From NCBI GenBank assembly GCA_965153455.1, contig OZ234493.1, positions 6,014,001-6,078,000 of the forward strand: a stretch of 64,000 nucleotides of DNA, given 5' to 3'. The notes under the pieces are model-generated. The model was not told the DNA's origin, did not search any database, and worked only from the letters and a program-made list of their open reading frames with translations. The DNA is from Sphagnum compactum. Lineage: Eukaryota; Bryophyta; Sphagnopsida; Sphagnales. The stretch's first letter is position 1; every line of letters begins with the position of its first letter. Position numbers and translations under genes: made by a program. Shown one piece after another: positions 1 through 12,000 of the stretch.

Positions 1-742
1 TACTTGCATATCCCATTGAAACAAACATTAGAAATAAGGTTCCAAGTGTGAAATTATATATGTGCATAGTTGATGGGTTTTGTGTGTAAGATATTTCAAT
101 TATAACATTGCATGTTAAATTTGCATGTGGTATTGTGTTATGCTTTATGCATAGATATTGTTTTTTACCTCAATCTAGAGTTAATCGTGAGGCATACGAA
201 ACACATACAACAACTCAATGTTGTTATAATGTCCCAAATGTTCAAAAAAAAATTCCAATCAATAGAACAAAATTTGAGTTCAGCAATCAATTGTTGAACT
301 AGTTTGAAGCCATTTAATTTTGGTGAAGGAGGAGGAATTTGTTAATGCAGATAGCACTACAGTAAATAAATTAATTAAAAATTTGATCGATCTCAAGATA
401 TAGAAGAAGCAAAGACATTGCTATATACTTTTGTATATCCCAAAACTGAAAATTTTCCAACATGCATGTCTTGCAAACTTTTGAATTTATTTTGGGGCAC
501 ACAACCAAAAAATCAAAGTAGGTGCTTGATAAATTGTGTGTGAAGACATTGATAAGTTGAGTTCATGAATACCTACCTTTTCACTTGCACGAGTATTTGA
601 TAGAATAGGTTTTTTTTTACACATGTAGACGTTTTATAACTTTGTAAAATTTGTGAAAGATATTCATTTGAATGAACTAGCTCTTTCTCACAAAACCATC
701 CTCGTCGATTTAAGCGGCCCCTGATACGTACAACCTTTTCAA
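1..742. other. AT-rich intergenic DNA, no gene seen
   Basis: Only short open frames with no recognisable protein pattern occur here. The stretch ends at the left inverted-repeat arm of a possible DNA transposon. I see no RNA gene or coding exon. Confidence 0.5.
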
Positions 743-2727
743 GGTCAACTCATAGTACAATTGGTCAGATTGCGCAAATTTGATGGTTAAATGTCTTCAC
801 ATATGCATCGTGTAGGAAAATCAGCCAGCCAGAAGTGGATCAGTCATAATAAGTGTTACCCACCTGCCCCCTTCCTCCGAACCCATGAATGGATGATGTT
901 TTCATTCAGCTAGTTGGATCCGAAATCTCGCCCCTTATTTTCATCCAAACCCCTCCTAAGTTGACATGTACTTCCCAATCTCCTCTGTCAACATGTCATT
1001 TTGCAACTTATGATCGCACTCCACATGGCCCAAAAAGAGCTTTTGAAAAGATTGAAGTCATTTTGGAACTAGCACACACTTCTAGGGGCTAAACAATTGT
1101 TGGAGATTCTAAGGACATACATACAACAAATGTAAATCCAAGACATTGCAAAGAGCACTTGCCCTCTTCACACACAGAAAAAGACTCTTTATGGATGAAA
1201 AGTAGATTACATCTATGCTCAAGAAGGTCATTAGGGTTATGAGAAATAATGCTCATCTCAACGACTAATCAAAAGACAACACGTCAACAAGGTGTGCCTT
1301 CCGATTGATTATGGGACCCATGATTCACAACAAGATAAAAAAAGACATCAACCAAAGTCCACATGATATAAGAAGGCCCTTTGTTATAAATTATAACTTA
1401 TAACCCCTTTTGGACCCAAGAGTTCAAGCCTTACCAACACGACACTCTAGCAATGGACTTAAATGATCTAATGTGTTGTGAAGTGTAGTGCTTTCATAAC
1501 AAGCTGAAATTGTATAGTTTGAATATTTTGTGCATTATTGATTTAACACTAGAGTGTTCTTATCTTATATACGTTTTTCCTTTTATTTTTCCTTCCTGAT
1601 ATTGTGATTAATTTTGTTTTACCAATCATTTTCCATTCTTATAGGTTGGATATGTATGATATAATCTATCATTTTTTTGCATATTTTGAACCCTATCTAG
1701 ATCATGATTAATTAAGTTTCTTAAGGGTTTGTTGATACAATTTGTGGGGCCCAAATCAAGGGTGTGACATCAAAGTTGAACTCTACTACGGCTATCAAAG
1801 TGCTTGGGTGAAAGTTTTATGAAACACATGCATGGATATAATATCACGAACTAGCTCAAGGGAATTGCGGGGGGTATAGTGGTTTTTCTTAGTTTTTTGA
1901 CGCCTCTAGTAAATCATCTAATTTGTGGATTTGTCAATAGAATTTGGAATCTTGCTTCACATCATCTAATTTTCTTAGTGCATGTATTTGTTGTTGAAAT
2001 CAAGAAACAATGAAGTACTAGGTACTAGGAGCCAAACAAACAAACTTCCTTGATTTGCTGTTCATAAAAAAAGGACTTGCATGTCAAGTTTAAAATAATA
2101 CTTGTCATAAGTAAGTTGCTTTGTTCAGCTTGCAAAAATCATTTTTGATCAACCCATCGGCCACATTTAGGTTTCAATTGTCTAATTTGGGCATGTATAT
2201 ATTAATTTACTTAACCTAAGTTTCATTACCAAAGTTCCATTTAGTTTACTAGATCTTTAATTTTTTATCTAACCATTATTAAATTGAAAAATCATACCAA
2301 ATGTTGCAAATATGACCATGAAAACTCATTGCTGTGATATGCCAATTTTTTTCTCTATAGTAAATTGTTTGTGACCTATTTGACATTAAGTAGATGGCTT
2401 TTGTCAAGAATTTTTCAATATGAAACATTTATGCTTTTGACATGATCTTAAGCTCACAATGCAAAGGTGCCCTCACTTTTTTTGTCATTATGTCAAGTCC
2501 TGACTCCTCCTGACTCCTCATCAACCTTGAAGCCAAGTAAGTGTTTGGTACATTCAAGACACTCACTCACAAAAGCATTGAACACTTGAAGGACCAAATA
2601 GGTACTTACTTACATTTCAATCAAATGTGATAGGAATTTGATTTTCTTGTCTGGACTCTCTCTGATGCACAAGTGAGGACATTTAAGAAATTTGCATAAC
2701 CTGACCAATTGTACTATGAGCTGACCT
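743..2727. mobile_element. Possible DNA transposon with about 66-bp terminal inverted repeats
   Basis: The arm at 743-809 begins GGTCAACTCATAGTACAATT. It matches the reverse complement of 2663-2727, which begins GGTCAGCTCATAGTACAATT, with a few substitutions and one short gap, ending GCATC in both. The arms are about 1.85 kb apart. A partial second copy of the right terminus follows at 2732-2763. No transposase frame is visible between the arms. An LTR-like start lies inside on the minus strand near 1769, so the interior may be nested. I could not define a target-site duplication. The element class is not assigned. Confidence 0.5.
1000..1769 (-). mobile_element. LTR-like sequence, minus strand (approximate extent)
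   Basis: Read on the minus strand, the sequence at 1769 starts TGTCACACCCTTGATTTGGG. That is nearly identical to the LTR-like start at 58929 and fits the TG start of plant LTRs. The other end is not defined, so the lower coordinate is a guess. No pol-like coding sequence adjoins it, so it may be a solo LTR or a fragment nested in the inverted-repeat element around it. Confidence 0.25.
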
Positions 2728-2763
2728 CCAGTCTTACCAATTGTACTGTGAGCTGACCTCCAA

Positions 2764-5338
2764 ACTGCAAGGCCTTTAGAGGTTGAAACTCTAATGACTT
2801 AAATCATATTCAAATCACTTCAAAGATTTAACATTTACAGTGTTCTTGATGGCAAGACAGCTTCACACTAAGAACTTGTGAATTCTTTTTTGTGACCTTA
2901 TTTCTACAACCATTTTACTTGTGTTTTTTTTTTAAAATCTCAAAGTAGCCTAGCTTTGGAAATTCATGTAACAAATTATTATAATCTGAGGAGTCAAATT
3001 AACCAAGGTCTATCAAACCAAGTGTCTAAAATATTTAATGGGATTGTCTTCAATTTTTTAAGGTCTTTGAAAATTGAACACCAATTTGAATTTGTGTATT
3101 ACCTTTTACCATGTACGCCAAATGTGGATATTATTTCCCACAAATGTTTTGTATTTTCATATATATATAGCTTTTATAACAAGAATTTTAATGAGGTCGA
3201 TACTTGGAAGTTGGATGCATGTCAAATACAAGAGGGCATCCTTTCAAGCTAGAAAAAGAATTATGGAGGTAAGATTCTCCATGAAGTTATCAATAATTGA
3301 TCAGTTTTAACTTGATAGAGGGCAAGTTTTGGTCAACCTGATGTATGCCATATGAACGGCGAAGGTCCAAGCCCGTAACATGGCTTTTATCATTTTGGCA
3401 TAGATTTCATTCCAATATTGTCCATGATTGAATCCATGGTTTGTTCCATATAAACTCACCATAATTATGTTATACCTATTGCATACTACCAATATGTTTC
3501 ATGTGATGTCCAATGTTTTTGAGAAAAATCCATGTTTATTAATGATTTTTCTAAGTGTTCCCCTATACATTCCAATGATTAACATTCCTTGAATTGACAA
3601 GGTATTTTTTAGCACAATCATTTTTATTTTTTTAAATGTGAGTTATTCAAGTTATTACATGTTGGAAATGGGTTTCTAAACAAGTGCAACAAGTTAAATG
3701 TAACTTCTTGTCCAATACAAATAGTAATCAAGTTTGAGCACATTTGCTAATGGTGCCCAATCGGGGGAAAAAATGTAAATTTTTAATGTACTTAATTTAT
3801 TGAAACATTATCTACCTATGTATAAAATTAAATGAATTTCAATGAAGGACATGTGATGCAATGGATTAGGAAAGAATAAGGGTTTGTTGATCATGAAAAA
3901 TCCTTTATCACTACTCAACCTTCTTCATGTGCCACTGTGCACAAAACACCTTAGATTTTCAAAATACCACATATTGGCAAATTGGAGATGGATTAAATCA
4001 TAAGAATGCAGCAAATACACATCTAGGAGTCAAAAATCATTTTGAATAGTGGTGAATATTGTGAACTTTTTTACATATCTTTTTCTTGGCATTTGAAAGT
4101 TATGTTAATCATTCCAAGTTGTGTTAAATGACTAATGTGAATGTTGAGAAATTCAAATTAAAAATTCATTAAATTAAATTTGGAGTTTTGGTTTTAGTAA
4201 AGAACGTTTGAATTTGAATAGTAGATATGTCATTTGTGGTTAATTTTGCAAAGAAATAGGTAAAAGACTCTTTAATAAAATAATTTTTATGGTAAAAATA
4301 GTTATATGATAGTAACCTACTATCTTCATTCAAAAAACAGTCACGATTTGAAAGATATGAAATTAGGGGGGGGGGGGGGGGGGTGTCCAAAGGAGGTATG
4401 AAGGTCATTGCATAATACATTATGTTAAAATCCCATAGGTCACTTTAATATCACCCAACCTAGGAAGCAAATTTGCATGTATAATGTCTTTTAACAAATA
4501 ATTTTGATTGAAAGATGAAATGAATGAAAAAAATCTTATTGGGATGCCCAAAACTTTGATCCCTTTGAAGGAGTGTTAAATGAAGATGGGGTCTTGAAGT
4601 TGACAAGGAAATCATATGGGGACCAAGCTACACATTTGTGAGGGTTTACATGTCATTCTACTAAAGGTTAGGCCATTGCAAGAGGCACAACTTTCCCAAA
4701 ACAAATGCAATTATTTGAGGAATATGGCCTTGTGTGATGTGAAAAAAATGTTCAAATAAATACATGAAACCACTTGTTAAATCTTTTGGGTGGAAACAAT
4801 AACAAAGGTGTTCAAATACCATGTTTAACAAGTTGCCAATAGATAAATGGAACACATGGTTAATGCCACTTAAAATAATTTGAAAGAATGTTTGAAATCT
4901 TGCCTAGACTAAAAATAAAAGAAAATAACCATCTAAGTGGGGATGAAAGACAATGAAAACTAAAATGGTGTTGGATGATAGGGGTGGGGAGGGAAGACAC
5001 AGGCTTGGTTAATGATCAATATATTCAAGAGTATTTGCTTATGTGTTCAAGAACCAAACTTTGATCTTTAATGGAGGCATTTATGGGGCCTAGGTAATGT
5101 TGTTTAGGTGATTGGAAAATTGAACTTGCCATTAAGGTGTCTACATGGTTTAAATGCTTGTCCTACACATGTTTCTAAATATTGCTTAACAAAAAATGAT
5201 TAAATCAACTTCAAGACTCTTAATGCCTTACTGATCCTCCTCAAGGGGGCAACACTAAACACCATTGACGAAATAACAAAAATAAATGTCATGTTGTTAT
5301 GTTAAAGTGCCTTACACCAACTTATCTAAAGGGAGTCA
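2764..5338. other. AT-rich intergenic DNA; 18-base G run
   Basis: No coding exon is recognised. An uninterrupted run of 18 G lies at 4366-4383. The open frames near 2956-3310 and 3307-3492 have no family pattern I know. The rest is low-complexity AT-rich sequence. Confidence 0.4.
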
Positions 5339-5340
5339 TA

Positions 5341-5630
5341 CATCACAAACTTTTGCATCCCATGATTTGGTAATGGAAATTGTGTGATTTTTGTTCATAA
5401 CCTTTTTTTTTCACACGAATGTCATGCATTTGAAACATGTATGAAATATGTATAGTAAGATAAAAGATGTTCATCCATTTTCATATTGTATGAAAAAAAT
5501 TTCATATGTTTATATGTGCTTGATATGTGTTTTAAACACACAACATCCATGTGTAAAAGATATGAACCTATGAAAAAACAAATTTCACATGATTTCCATT
5601 ACCAAATTGTAAGATGCAAAGTTTGTGATG
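5341..5630. mobile_element. Foldback MITE, about 290 bp
   Basis: The left end CATCACAAACTTTTGCATC is mirrored at the right end as GATGCAAAGTTTGTGATG. The match continues inward for about 60 bp per arm (5341-5401 against 5571-5630) and more weakly towards the centre. The outermost bases form TACATCACAAAC at the left and GTTTGTGATGTA at the right, consistent with a TA target duplication at 5339-5340 and 5631-5632. There is no coding capacity. The structure is that of a miniature inverted-repeat transposable element. The superfamily is not certain; a TA target would suit Tc1/mariner-type elements. Confidence 0.7.
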
Positions 5631-6439
5631 TAAAGGTTTTTATACTTCCCAATGTAAAGTGACAAGGATGCATGAACATAAGCACATATGTGAAAAACCT
5701 AAATGGAAGGCCCTTAGGACATCAAGATTGGAGATTCAATACCAAGTTGTTGCAAGAGGGGAAGGAATGGAGGTTGAAACAAAAGTTGGAATAACAATAT
5801 GAAAGGTTGACACGAAAAGAGGTGTTCGGATAAACTTATTTGATGGGTGAATTCATAATCACAACATGGATAAGGTTTCAATGTGCCAAAGATGAATGGA
5901 GTGGAATCAAGGGTGTGGGTTGGGGAATAAAACTTAAGTTTTTTGTTTAACTATGGATGAAGTAATGTTCAAGGGCTACATGTAGATGACAATTTGGGGG
6001 ATTGATGGTGTTAGAAAATCGGGGCATCACAAAGTGGGTTGTGTTGTATCATTGCCAACTTTCTCTCCCCATCTTTTAGGGGGTGGTGGCCCTCATATCA
6101 TTAGTCCACACTACTCCAACCATGTTCCCAAAAACTTGGACCTTGTTTCCTCCACCTTTACCTAAAGGTTTTTGTCGAACTAATGCGCTTTCCTTCTTGA
6201 AGCTTTGCACTACAAGAAATGCAACTATTTAAAATGTTCAACTTCACTAACATGTCCCCATTGACCGGAATTGATGTTCCTATTGATTAATTTAAGCTTG
6301 GGGCATGAAAGACGCATGTTACTTTTGACTAGTTCATTTTATTAAAATGAATTTTTTTACAATGTGTTAATTTGGAGATTTAGTAAAAAAGGATAAGCAA
6401 AAAAATAAAATTCCATCAAGATGGCAAGGTTTAGTAAAT

Positions 6440-6910
6440 ATAATTTGACACTAATTAGGCCTAATTGGTTACTTACATAGCATAATTAACAAGCCTATTA
6501 GTTATGCCTAGGTCAAGCCTCTCTACCTACCATAATTAGTTAACTTACTAACTATGTGTATGTTATTTATCTAATTTAGTTTAACATAGCTACCTTAAAC
6601 CATAAACTCTATACCTAAATTATTAACCAAGCCTTATAAGCTATTTATAACCTAGCATAATTAATAGGCTTGGCTATTAATTAAGCCTAAGCTACTTACA
6701 TAACATAGTTAACTAGTAGTAAAGCTAGGTTAGGTTATATAAGTAGCTTATAACTAACATAGTTACCTAGCCTATTAATTAAGCCTAAGCTACCTACATA
6801 ACCTAACATAACTAGTATATATGTTAGACTAGATTAGGTATCCTATGTAGGTTAGTTATGCGAGGTAACTAAGCTAGACAAGTTAGCCTAAGTTTAATTA
6901 ATAGGCTAGT
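6440..6910. repeat. CTA/TAG-rich low-complexity island
   Basis: About 470 bp are built almost entirely from short interchangeable words such as CTAGCCTA, TTAATTAAGCC, GGTTA and TAGGTTA, on both strands. It resembles the body of the SINE copies at 7.8 and 11.6 kb and may be a decayed, amplified version of it. No coding potential. Confidence 0.5.
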
Positions 6911-7529
6911 TAACATGTTAAGTAATTGTCATGTACATCAAATAATAAAATATTTTTTAAAATAAATCTTTGGAATTTTTTTTAAGATGTAAAATTAGCA
7001 AAAGTTTTTTAAATCAAAAACTTAAATAATAGTTGATAATTTTTTTAAGAAGATGTAATTAACAAATTTTTTGAAAGGATAAAATCAACAAAAGCTTTTA
7101 GAATAATCTTGTAGAAAAAAAATGATTGGTGGAGTTTCTAAAAGACAAAATTGAGCAGAAATTTTAAAATGGTTGGTGGAAACTTTTAGAATAAGAAATT
7201 AACAAAAACTTTCAGAAATTATGATTGACAAAAGGTTTTAAAAGGTTATTTAATAAAGCTCATAAAAGGGTTAGTTGGCAAAACTTTTTTTAAAGTTGAT
7301 GAATTTTTAAAAGGTTTCATGAGATAATATAAGTAAAGGTTTTGAAGGTTGGTCTTTCAATTTTACCAATGCAAGGTGTGGCCCTTGTATTCTTAATCCA
7401 TCTCAAATTTAGCGTGCATCATGTTTTGTTCACACAATAAAGTCATTTAGTTCTTGTTCATTTTGGAATTCTTTGTTTGTCAAGTCCATATAATCTTCTT
7501 CAAGTTGTGTTCTTGTTTTATCCTTAACA

Positions 7530-7690
7530 ATAGATAAGTTAAACTAGGTAGGTAGCCTAAGCCTAGACTTAACTAATATATAAACTAGGTAGGTTACATT
7601 TTGGTTGATAGGTAGGTTAGATTAAACTAGGTAGGTAGGTAGGTTTATAGGTTAGGCTAGGTAAGTGGTTAGATGGCCAATACACCTAGC
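7530..7690. repeat. GGTA-rich simple repeat
   Basis: Repeated TAGGTAGGTAGGT words, with related TAGGTTAG words, lie just upstream of the SINE head at 7795. The word set is the same as in the islands at 6.4-6.9 kb and 11.85-12.0 kb. Confidence 0.5.
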
Positions 7691-7794
7691 TACCTTCAAC
7701 CTACTTATTACCTGCATTCATACATACTTATGTATCCAAATTTGGGATAAATGCATCAAATGATTAAATTGAAAAACATTATCACCATATAATA

Positions 7795-8040
7795 GGGCAA
7801 TCCATTGGTTAAGGACTTGGTTTATTGTTGTGAAGGTGAAAGGTTCAACTTCTCATACGTGCAACCTATTCACATGCCTTGGGGGCTATTTTAGGTCGAT
7901 TAAATAAGGTAGCATAAGTTCAGTAGCCTAGGTTAGTGCAAATGGGTAAGCTAAAAGGAAGGTCAAACCTAAATAAAATAGGTTGTTTAAGTAGGTTCAA
8001 GTAGGCTAATAGGTAGGTAAATTACCTACCTACTATTTTT
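7795..8040 (+). mobile_element. tRNA-derived SINE, copy A
   Basis: The head contains CCATTGGTTAAGG at 7802-7814, which resembles a pol III A box. It also contains GGTTCAACTTC from 7842, which resembles a B box, about 41 bp downstream. A shared body follows (ACCTATTCACATGCCTTGGG, about 7863-7883) and then a tail rich in GGTTA, GTAGG and CTACC ending near 8040. A second copy in the opposite orientation near 11.58-11.80 kb shares head, spacing and body. This supports a transposed SINE rather than a tRNA gene. The sequence does not fold into a clean tRNA cloverleaf that I can see. Confidence 0.6.
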
Positions 8041-10129
8041 GACCTAGCAACATATCTATTATTTGACTATTATTAATAAATTATTGTCAAAAAATAATTA
8101 AAACATATTTTTTAAATCACTATAATTTTATTTTTCTTTTACCAACCAAGAAAAAAATAAGTTCATGTCCTCAATGATTATATCAATGACTTAAGTCATT
8201 TCTATGTATATTAATTATTAATCATGTAAATAAGTCATGAATATAGTCCTGGATGAAAATTATGTTAGACATAAATTTTTTATTTAAAATTTTCGTCCAC
8301 CATTTTACATTTGTTACAATTTTCAAAAAAAATTAAAGAAATAACAAGTTGACATGGATCAATTTTTTTTTTAAGAAGTAAAAATACACATATTAATTAT
8401 GACTATGATTTGATATACTCAAAATGATGTGGAAAATATTGTGATGATGTGGATTTTAAAAAAATCTTCAATCATAGGAAAATGGTTCCCACTTTGTGAT
8501 GTGGCATCTAAAATTTTAACTTCCCTTTTCGACGACTAAATCATTATTTCCAAATCAATATGGCATTGTGAATAATAACAAAATGACTTGCATATGGTGA
8601 TGTGGCATACAATCTTTTCAATCATTGCAAATTATTACAAAATGATTTACATATAGTGATCCAAATAGGAATTCCATTAAAGATTAAAGAATTACTACAA
8701 AAAGACTAATGAAACCTGATGTGGATAGTAATTAAAATAACTTGGGAATTATTACGAGGAATACTTATGTAATGATTTGAAGATGGTATAATATGTGCAA
8801 AATTCAAAACTACTTTTACAATGGTTTGAAGTTTTATTGCATATTTGGGATACTGTTGCTAGGATGAAAGCACACCACAATGACCCTCTTTGGGGCACTT
8901 TTGAATACAATATTAAAATACATACATTATAATTGTTCCATGAGTATGGTACATTTAATTTTGGGTTTCAATTTTGGTTTGTGGGCCTTAAAATTATTGT
9001 TTTTACAAAAATAATGTTCTGTAATTTTATTTTATTTTTTTAAATTTTCATTATCTACATTGAAGGATCCATGAATATATTTATAATATACATTGGTATA
9101 ATAGGGCCACTGTCTTGTTTTGACTCCACTAATTTTAAGGTTTCATTAATCATTAAAATAATTAATTTAAACGATTATTTTTAAATGGCCCATCTATCTA
9201 CCTACGGTTGTCATCTTCCATGTGAAAGTGGTTACTTGTCAAATTTTGAATTTACCATACATTTATCAGATCTTTGTTGAAAAAAATCATTTTTTGAAAT
9301 GAAAATTTTCTAATTAATCACGTGGTATCCAAACATGGTTTAAACTATGTGAAATGACATGGTTCAATATATTTTCAACTTTCATAAAGATTAATATTCA
9401 TTTAAATTATTTGGAATATATTTGTGTTTTTGAGTACACATGTACACTACATTTGTTTCTACAAATATACTCCAATCTCCCACTTTAAAAAATGAAATGA
9501 AATAGTTTCTTTTCTAATATCTTGCCTAGGTTATATTCTAGCATAATAGGCAAAAATATTGTGAAATTCTTTCAAAAATTTGAGGTGGGATACACTCAAA
9601 CATGCATACCCTTGAAAAATAATACAATGTCACACCCCAAAGGGGGTCACCATAGTTGTGCTTTCACCCATTATGATGTCTAACTTGTCAAAAAAAACAT
9701 AAATGGCATAGTCCACAACAAGGTTAATATTTAAACCAAAACATCACCATCAAACAATGTACAACAATCACAAAATGTTAATGGATTTTAGAGTGGAAAT
9801 ACATGTAAGAATGAAGAACAAAAAATCATATTAAAACACTAAAAAGGACATGTAAAATTTGCACAGCTATGTATATTCTCACATGCAAGTGTTTAATAAC
9901 CTTAAAATCTTGCCATTTTATTGCCAAGTATCATAATCAAAATTGAATGTCTTTTAGTACTCCAACAAATTTCACTCAAACATCTTTATCATCAAAAATT
10001 GGTAGATCAAACACTAAAGCAATGTCATTATATAATGTTTACATTGAGTTCCTCTTTAAATTTTAATTACCTTAAAGTCGTTCCCCCGTGCTTTCATTTG
10101 CTCATGTATTGAGTTGCTATTTGAAATGG
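8041..10129. other. AT-rich intergenic DNA; LTR-like start near 9628
   Basis: No gene is recognised. TGTCACACCCCAAAGGGGG begins at 9628 and resembles the LTR-like starts elsewhere in the window, but no polypurine tract or pol remnant adjoins it. The remainder is AT-rich and unassigned. Confidence 0.35.
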
Positions 10130-10900
10130 CTTATTACATAGTAGCACCTTGTCCAAATCTTTTGGGTTGTTTAAATCCATTGGGTGGCCATGTACAACAT
10201 TTTTAACCATTCAACCAAAGATGGCAAATTTGGGTTGGTCATGGCTTGTTCCAACTTCCACTTCCTACATTTAAATTGTCATACAAAGCCCTATTGGGAA
10301 TAACAAGTGAATGACATCTTTTTAAAAACAGAGGAGACATAAGAAATCTCAAAGATTCATGACCTAACTATTCACAATTTGAAAGTAATAATGGATCTTG
10401 TATTTATTTGAGCCAAGGTGACATTATGGTAATGTTGGTTAGTACATATTGGTGAACAAGGTCATGCAAGGCTAGAGTCATAAAAAAATTATGTCCAACA
10501 CCTTTCAAAATTCATTGGCATCTCATTCTTCTTCCTCAGCATCCCATATGTGCCACTACACGACCTCAAATCTTTGCAAATACTCAATTATGAAACCAAT
10601 GCATTGATCTATAATTTATCCTTCAACCATGGACCTTCTAAGCCTTGCAATATTACACACACAAGTCTTTATGGTTTTTGTGTACCATTCCACTGGATGC
10701 ATCCATCTAGTGGCAAATAATCCACGCAAATCTAACTCATCCACAAGATGACACAACAAATGAATCATGATGTTGAAAAAGGGAGGTGGGAAATGGATTT
10801 CTAGCAAAGCAAGTTTAGCTACAACATTTATTGAAAATGACTTAATTTCAATAGGATTCCAAACCTTGTTACATATCTACTTAATTTTTAAAAAATTCTC
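10130..10900 (-). pseudogene. CACTA/EnSpm-type transposon relic (DUF4218 region)
   Basis: The minus-strand frame 10807-10616 contains LEIHFPPPFFNIMIHLLCHL and HLVDELDLRG, then ATRWMHPVEWYTKT. This is the signature of the DUF4218 domain that follows the tnp2 transposase in plant CACTA elements; the usual pattern is FPP.FFD.M.HL..HL..E...CGP...RWMYP.ER. Further along the same strand, frames broken by stops and shifts give IGFIIEYLQRF, then HIWDAEEEE and, after another break, HDLVHQYVLTN-like sequence. These continue the usual order. On the upstream side a weak match to KVWNPIEIKS is readable near 10.87 kb. Many stops show it is dead. No terminal CACTA motif was found. Confidence 0.7.
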
Positions 10901-11579
10901 ATCACTACCATCCCAGGCATTGTTGCTAAAAAACCTTGTACTAAACTTCATAAAAATCATTAACAATTTTTTTTTGATTGATAAACAAGTCTAAATTTCA
11001 CAAAATTCAAACAACTAATTAACATGATCTTCAGATGTTGCCACATAGGTGTCTTCAAGTGTTGTTCATGGTCAAATACAAAATTGTTTGATACTGTAAA
11101 TTTTTTTTAAACACATAGGTCATGGCAACAGGACTTGATTTATTGACCTAATTTTTAGAGCTCCTAGTTTTTGCAACCATCAATCCAAAATTGGAGCATT
11201 AAACTCCAACATATTATGTATATAAGAGTTATATATTCAAAGCTCAAAAAAAAAATTGTTTGATCCAAAACATTTTCAAAACCCTAGTTTTTTTTACATA
11301 GCCCATAACTTAGAGATACAATTTTGATGGATTTTTGGTAACTACTAAAATTCTTGATTTTTTGAACTAGAAATTATGGTTAAAAAAACTAGATTTGGAC
11401 AAGGATCAAAAAGACCCCTTGTCATTTTGTACAAGTTGATTTTAAATGTCCAATGTGATTGGGGTGGTCTTTGTGACTAGTAGAATAAAGACTAGTTGAC
11501 TGGTCATTTTGACTAATGAATAATGGACTATTTGACTAGTCAAATTATTAAAAAAATATTTATCAAAAATATTTTTTTG
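10901..11579. other. AT-rich intergenic DNA, nothing recognised
   Basis: It contains short A and T runs and short open frames only. There is no coding, RNA or repeat feature beyond general AT richness. Confidence 0.4.
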
Positions 11580-11797
11580 TAGGCAGGTAGGTCATGAAAA
11601 TGTAGGTAGGTAGGTGGTGGCCTACCTTATCCTACCTATTTCACCTAATTTAACCTAACATAATATAGCCTATTGAATTTACCATAACCTACCTACCTTG
11701 ACCCCCTAAGCATGTACATAGGTCACAACTATCAGGAATTGAACCCTTGACCTCCCCAATGATAAATTAAATCCTTAACCAATGGACCACACCATCA
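11580..11797 (-). mobile_element. tRNA-derived SINE, copy B
   Basis: On the minus strand the head reads TGGTCCATTGGTTAAGG (A-box-like, about 11789-11773). The B-box-like GGGTTCAATTCC at 11746-11735 follows about 40 bp on. The body GTGACCTATGTACATGC and a CTACC/GGTTA-rich tail come next. It aligns with copy A at 7795 over head and body, with identical spacing and scattered substitutions, which shows two insertions of one family. Confidence 0.6.
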
Positions 11798-11849
11798 ACT
11801 TTTGTCAATTTTTTAATTTCACATCTTTATTTCGACACATCATTACAAG

Positions 11850-12000
11850 ACTATGAGATACATAGGTAGGTGGGTGGGAAGGTAGGTTGTAGTAGGTAAT
11901 TAATTAGTATGTGGGTGGGTGGGTAGATAGGTAAATAAGTAGGTAATAATTAATAGGTAGGTGGGCGGGCGGGTAGGTAGGCAGGTTGTATCAGGTCATG
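11850..12000. repeat. GGTA/GGTG/GGCG simple-repeat island
   Basis: Degenerate tetranucleotide runs of GGTA grade into GGTG and GGCG (around 11866-11985). They adjoin the SINE copy on its head side and use the same words as the SINE tails. Confidence 0.6.

Noticed and set aside
3307-3492. Short minus-strand frame resembling a retrotransposon fragment
   Set aside because: No block matches a known pol or gag motif well enough. It is equally likely to be chance.
7795-7870. tRNA gene
   Set aside because: A- and B-box-like words are present but no cloverleaf or anticodon stem is evident. The copy at 11.6-11.8 kb with a shared non-tRNA body indicates a SINE.
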